Assembly (NCBI GenBank): GCA_041660045.1
Contig: JBAZXA010000001.1
Location: forward strand, 558,001 to 622,000
Length of the DNA stretch: 64,000 nt
DNA from: WM-3-3 sp041660045
GTDB lineage: Bacteria > Pseudomonadota > Gammaproteobacteria > Methylococcales > Methylomonadaceae
Direction of reading: 5' to 3'
Positions within the stretch are counted from its first letter, which is position 1; each line of letters starts with the position of its first letter. Below, one piece after another: positions 60,741-64,000 of this stretch. Both the position numbers and the translations under genes were made by a program. The notes under the pieces are model-generated. The model had not been told where the DNA came from. It worked only from the letters and a program-made list of their open reading frames with translations, and ran no database searches.

Positions 60741-61763
60741 TTAGATTTCAATTATTTCCCGTAATACTGAGGTGGCATAGCTACCCGCTGGTAGTGTAAA
60801 GTTAAGGCTTAACAGGTCATCATTATCAAAATGCCAAGTAAAATCTTGCAGCATAACCCGTAACGCACGCTTATCCATTTCTAAGCCAAAATTCAATAAA
60901 CCTTGAGCAAGTTCTTTATTTTCTTCGATAACCTGTTGTTCTAGTTGCAAGGCCTCCAACGCGGCCCCACTCTGGCCTAGCCCCCATAACGCGGCGACAG
61001 GATGGATTGCGCCTGCATGTAAACGCGCTAAAATACCCTCATCAGCATGTTCTGAAGAAAAACAACTATGTGATTGGTCAAACATAAAAACATCACCTGG
61101 TATTGCCTGGTTCCAGTTATTTTGTTGTACGCGTTGACTTAAAACCTGATTGAACAAATACGAGCGAGCCGCTGATAAATATAAACTGCGTTGTTCACGC
61201 TTAGCTTTTTTTCCGGCAAATAATTCTAAGGCTTTGTTAATGTTTTGCCCGGACAAACCAAATCGCTGGCTACCAAAGTAATTGGCAATACCACCTTGCT
61301 TAATAGCCTCTAAGCGTTGTATTAAGACTGCTTTATCGCCTTGTAATTGCCGTATTGTAATCGTGAATTGATTGCTGCTTAGTGCGCCACGCTTAAGTTT
61401 TCTGGCATGGCGTAAGTTTTTTAACACCTTGAGTGTGGGTGAATTTAATATTGACCAATCTAAATCGGGTTTTCCGGGCAGCCAAATGCTAAACCACTGC
61501 CTGGTCACTGCGTGACGGTCTTTTAAACCCGCATAACTGACATCTTGTTGTCGTACTTGCGCAAACCTGGCCAGTTGTCTTGCGATATAGTCGGTATTCT
61601 CATCTTTTTTTTCCACATACAAGAAGGCATGCTCTCCTTGACCTTCAGGTTCAAAAGATAAGTTTTCAATTACGAGAAAATCTTCCGGGAAATGACGAAT
61701 TATTCCTTGCGCGCTAGGTCGGCCATAAACATAAGGCCATTCAGGAATTTCAACAACAGACAT
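60741..61763 (-). CDS. truD: tRNA pseudouridine(13) synthase TruD
   Basis: A 340-residue TruD that converts U13 of tRNA-Glu to pseudouridine. The catalytic Asp82 lies in YAGLKDRHAVTRQWFS. HFPEDFLVIE, NYFGSQRFG and the C-terminal FTLPAGSYATSVLREI are also characteristic. It follows ispF by 29 bases in the same direction. Confidence 0.94.
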   Translation of the reverse strand: MSVVEIPEWPYVYGRPSAQGIIRHFPEDFLVIENLSFEPEGQGEHAFLYVEKKDENTDYIARQLARFAQVRQQDVSYAGLKDRHAVTRQWFSIWLPGKPDLDWSILNSPTLKVLKNLRHARKLKRGALSSNQFTITIRQLQGDKAVLIQRLEAIKQGGIANYFGSQRFGLSGQNINKALELFAGKKAKREQRSLYLSAARSYLFNQVLSQRVQQNNWNQAIPGDVFMFDQSHSCFSSEHADEGILARLHAGAIHPVAALWGLGQSGAALEALQLEQQVIEENKELAQGLLNFGLEMDKRALRVMLQDFTWHFDNDDLLSLNFTLPAGSYATSVLREIIEI

Positions 61764-61792
61764 TGTTACTAATTGGCAAGGTATTGTGCCGT

Positions 61793-62266
61793 TTATTGTT
61801 CAATTAAAACCACCGCCTGCACGGCAATACCTTCTTTGCGGCCTTCAAAGCCCAATTGTTCTGTTGTAGTGGCTTTGACATTGATAAAGTCAACATCTAC
61901 GCATAAATCTTGAGCAATATTAAGGCACATAGCTGCAATATGTGGCGCCATTTTAGGCGCTTGGGCAATAATAGTGATATCGGCGTTAATCAAACGATAA
62001 CCCTTGCTTTTTACGATATCGTAGACATAACGCAGAAGCACACGACTATCCGCACCTTTAAATTCGGGGTCAGTATCAGGGAAATGTTTACCAATATCGC
62101 CCAACGCCGCCGCTCCTAACAAAGCATCACTCAAGGCATGCAGTACGACATCGCCATCGGAGTGGGCTTCAATACCTTTCTCATAAGCAATTTTGACCCC
62201 ACCCAAAATGACATCGCCATCATCTTTAAAACGGTGGACATCATACCCTTGCCCTATTCTTAACAT
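61793..62266 (-). CDS. ispF: 2-C-methyl-D-erythritol 2,4-cyclodiphosphate synthase
   Basis: A 157-residue MEP-pathway enzyme. The metal ligands Asp9 and His11 (GYDVHRF) and His43 in IEAHSDGDVVLHALSDALLGA are present, with DTDPEFKGADS and KATTTEQLGFEGRKEG. Its start overlaps ispD by 7 bases, so the two consecutive isoprenoid enzymes are co-translated. Confidence 0.95.
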   Translation of the reverse strand: MLRIGQGYDVHRFKDDGDVILGGVKIAYEKGIEAHSDGDVVLHALSDALLGAAALGDIGKHFPDTDPEFKGADSRVLLRYVYDIVKSKGYRLINADITIIAQAPKMAPHIAAMCLNIAQDLCVDVDFINVKATTTEQLGFEGRKEGIAVQAVVLIEQ

Positions 62267-62958
62267 TGTTGCTCCAAAAAAAATTGCGCTAAAACTAAAT
62301 CTTCAGGCCGGGTAATTTTAATGTTATCAGGCCGACCTTCAACAATTTTAGGTTGTAAACCCATCAACTCCAGGGCGCTAGCTTCATCAGTGATAGAGGG
62401 GTTACCGCTAGACGCTTCCAGAGCTTGCCTTAACAAGCCATAGCGAAACATTTGCGGCGTTAGCGCACGCCAAATGTGAGTACGATCTAATGTTTCTGTA
62501 ATATGCTGATTGGCTGTACTTTTTAACGTATCATGGCAGGGTAGCGCTAAAATGCCACCGATCTTGTCTTCTGATAATTGACTAATTAACAAAATTATAT
62601 CGGCTCGGGTAATACAGGGTCTGGCAGCATCATGCACCAATACCCAATCGCTATCTTCTGCCCGCCCCGTTAAGGCCTTTAAAGCCGACAACACCGAATC
62701 AGCACGCTCTTTTCCACCCGTTGCTGTCAACACTTGCGGATGCTCCGATATCGCTAAATTAGGCCAATAAGGATCTTGTTTAGAGATAGCGACAACGATG
62801 CCAGCAAACACTTGTGCTTGGATTAGCCTTAATACCGTATGCTCAAGCACGGTTTTTTGGGCAAGCATCAAATATTGTTTGGGGCGGTCAGCTTGCATAC
62901 GCTTACCGACACCTGCAGCGGGCACTATCGCCCAAAATTTAGTTTTTCTGGCCATCAT
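62260..62958 (-). CDS. ispD: 2-C-methyl-D-erythritol 4-phosphate cytidylyltransferase
   Basis: A 232-residue MEP-pathway nucleotidyltransferase that makes CDP-methylerythritol. Signature VPAAGVGKRMQADRPKQYL, GGKERADSVLSAL, VHDAARPC and IWRALTPQMFRYGLL. It starts 39 bases after ftsB and overlaps ispF. Confidence 0.94.
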   Translation of the reverse strand: MMARKTKFWAIVPAAGVGKRMQADRPKQYLMLAQKTVLEHTVLRLIQAQVFAGIVVAISKQDPYWPNLAISEHPQVLTATGGKERADSVLSALKALTGRAEDSDWVLVHDAARPCITRADIILLISQLSEDKIGGILALPCHDTLKSTANQHITETLDRTHIWRALTPQMFRYGLLRQALEASSGNPSITDEASALELMGLQPKIVEGRPDNIKITRPEDLVLAQFFLEQQC

Positions 62959-62997
62959 TGTTAAATTTGCCAGCGTTTAGCCACGATCCATTGCTTT

Positions 62998-63267
62998 TTA
63001 CTCTAAAATTTGGAAGAAAGTTTCACCTTCCTTAACCATACCAAGCTCATCCCTAGCCCTTTCTTCCAATGCTTCTTGGCCTTTTCTTAAATCGACTACC
63101 TCTGCATATAACGCTTCATTGCGCTGTTTTTTTTCTTCCACTTGTTGCTTTAGATCATCAAGGCGCGCTTGATAGGCCTCTATCTGTTCAATACTCCCAT
63201 CGCCATGCCATAAACGGTATTGCAAATGTACAATCAGCAAAATGATAATCGCTATTATGTATTTAAT
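62998..63267 (-). CDS. ftsB: Cell division protein FtsB, apparently with an ATT start
   Basis: FtsB is a single-pass divisome protein that forms a complex with FtsL and FtsQ. The coiled coil (QIEAYQARLDDLKQQVEEKKQRNEALYAEVVDLRKGQEALEERARDELGMVKEGETFF) is typical. With the first ordinary start (TTG 63240) the membrane helix would be cut to a few residues. The frame stays open upstream and reads KYIIAIIILLIVHL behind an ATT at 63267, which has GAGGG exactly 7 bases before it. I therefore place the start there (89 residues). No ATG, GTG or TTG lies further upstream before the in-frame stop. Confidence 0.85.
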   Translation of the reverse strand: MKYIIAIIILLIVHLQYRLWHGDGSIEQIEAYQARLDDLKQQVEEKKQRNEALYAEVVDLRKGQEALEERARDELGMVKEGETFFQILE

Positions 63268-63325
63268 GGGAGTACCCTCAACTAGTGTCAGTAGCCAACG
63301 CTAATAGATGTAGCGGTTTGCCTTG

Positions 63326-64000
63326 TTACAGCATTTTAAAAGCGCTACGGCCGGCATATTTTGCCAACGTTCCTAATTCTTCTTCTATCTTCATTAATCG
63401 GTTGTACTTAGCAACCCGATCAGAACGGCTTAAAGAGCCCGTTTTTATTTGCCCGGTGCCTGTTGCGACAGCCAAATCTGCTATTGTCGTGTCCTCTGTT
63501 TCACCTGACCTGTGCGACACTACCGCAGAATAACCGGCTTTATGCGCCATATCTATGGCCGCTAAGGTTTCCGTCAAAGTACCTATTTGGTTGACTTTAA
63601 TAAGTACCGAATTAGCAATGTTTTGCTCTATGCCTTGCTGAATGATAGCTGGATTCGTCACAAATAAATCATCACCAACCAACTGAATACGGCCGCCTAC
63701 TTTGTCGGTCAAGATTTTCCAGCCCGCCCAATCGTTTTCATCCATACCGTCTTCTATGCTGATAATAGGATATTTATTAACCCAATCAACAAAAAAATCG
63801 GCCATTTGTTCAGAGCTATAGCGCTTACTTTCGGAAGCCAGATCGTAGACATCATCATGGTAATATTCTGAACTTGCCGCATCGAGGCCTAAATAAACAT
63901 CTACCCCAGGTTTATAACCTGCTTTTTCAATAGCTTGCAAAATCACACTGATTGCCGCTTCATTAGAAGGTAAATTTGGCGCAAACCCACCTTCATCACC
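63326..64000 (-). CDS. eno: Enolase, C-terminal part (gene runs off the window)
   Basis: The last ~224 residues of enolase. At the window edge GDEGGFAPNLPSNEAA is readable, followed by YLGLDAASSEYY, ISIEDGMDENDW, QLVGDDLFVTN, LIKVNQIGTLTET and VVSHRSGETEDT with the catalytic Lys and metal ligands. Enolase interconverts 2-phosphoglycerate and phosphoenolpyruvate. The 5' end lies beyond 64000. ftsB follows after 58 bases, the usual gammaproteobacterial eno-ftsB order. Confidence 0.96.
   Translation of the reverse strand, partial: GDEGGFAPNLPSNEAAISVILQAIEKAGYKPGVDVYLGLDAASSEYYHDDVYDLASESKRYSSEQMADFFVDWVNKYPIISIEDGMDENDWAGWKILTDKVGGRIQLVGDDLFVTNPAIIQQGIEQNIANSVLIKVNQIGTLTETLAAIDMAHKAGYSAVVSHRSGETEDTTIADLAVATGTGQIKTGSLSRSDRVAKYNRLMKIEEELGTLAKYAGRSAFKML

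Overview
The window looks like chromosome of a gammaproteobacterium of moderate-to-low G+C. It is probably a methylotroph or methanotroph of the Methylococcales type. That assignment is an inference from a complete fdsGBA-fdhD-fdsD NAD-dependent formate dehydrogenase operon, from gammaproteobacterial gene orders (rpoZ-spoT-ridA-recG, hslVU-DUF971-ubiE-ubiJ-ubiB, eno-ftsB-ispD-ispF-truD) and from the set of small envelope-stress genes. No methane or methanol oxidation gene is present to confirm it.

Layout. 1-6350: formate dehydrogenase operon with a recognisable promoter and a structured leader. 6453-15495: a complete MdtABC-type RND efflux operon with its own outer-membrane lipoprotein, read leftward. 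15786-18443: small leftward genes (TfoX-like, DUF3465, an unknown protein, an A+T-rich acyltransferase), three of them followed by terminator-like hairpins. 18675-21742: an ECF sigma/anti-sigma pair, a Tat-exported metallophosphoesterase and a stand-alone CuA-type cupredoxin, plus a decayed copy of the phosphoesterase start. Three promoter-like elements with the same layout (GGAATA-N17-GTATNNWAT) lie in front of the sigma operon, the phosphoesterase and the decayed copy. 21755-22942: VanZ-like and unknown membrane proteins.

22985-33456: a chemotaxis operon read leftward (cheY, cheA, two cheW, a PAS-containing receptor, a STAS protein, cheR, cheD, cheB, a short receptor-tip-like protein and a diiron ODP-type protein). 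The last two suggest oxygen or redox input. 33732-35274: small lipoprotein and HD-GYP protein. 35295-48131: leftward housekeeping genes (ubiC, recG, ridA, spoT, rpoZ, pgk, thioredoxin-like, ubiB, ubiJ, ubiE, DUF971, hslU, hslV). 48300-49172: DUF4126 protein and two identical tRNA-Phe genes behind a near-consensus promoter.

49373-56992: a signalling and envelope module. It has a CHASE3 histidine kinase, a single-domain response regulator, a receiver-kinase and an NtrC-family activator. These are followed by a good sigma-54 promoter with upstream dyads and a 5'-end hairpin, then small stress/envelope genes (sll1863-like, DUF1328, BON, an exported RIEET-repeat protein, DUF4398, OmpA). The simplest reading is that the kinases feed the NtrC-type regulator, which switches on the adjacent stress genes. 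57176-64000: a nitrate/nitrite-sensor-type chemoreceptor, then uppP, truD, ispF, ispD, ftsB (apparently with an ATT start) and the 3' part of eno, all leftward.
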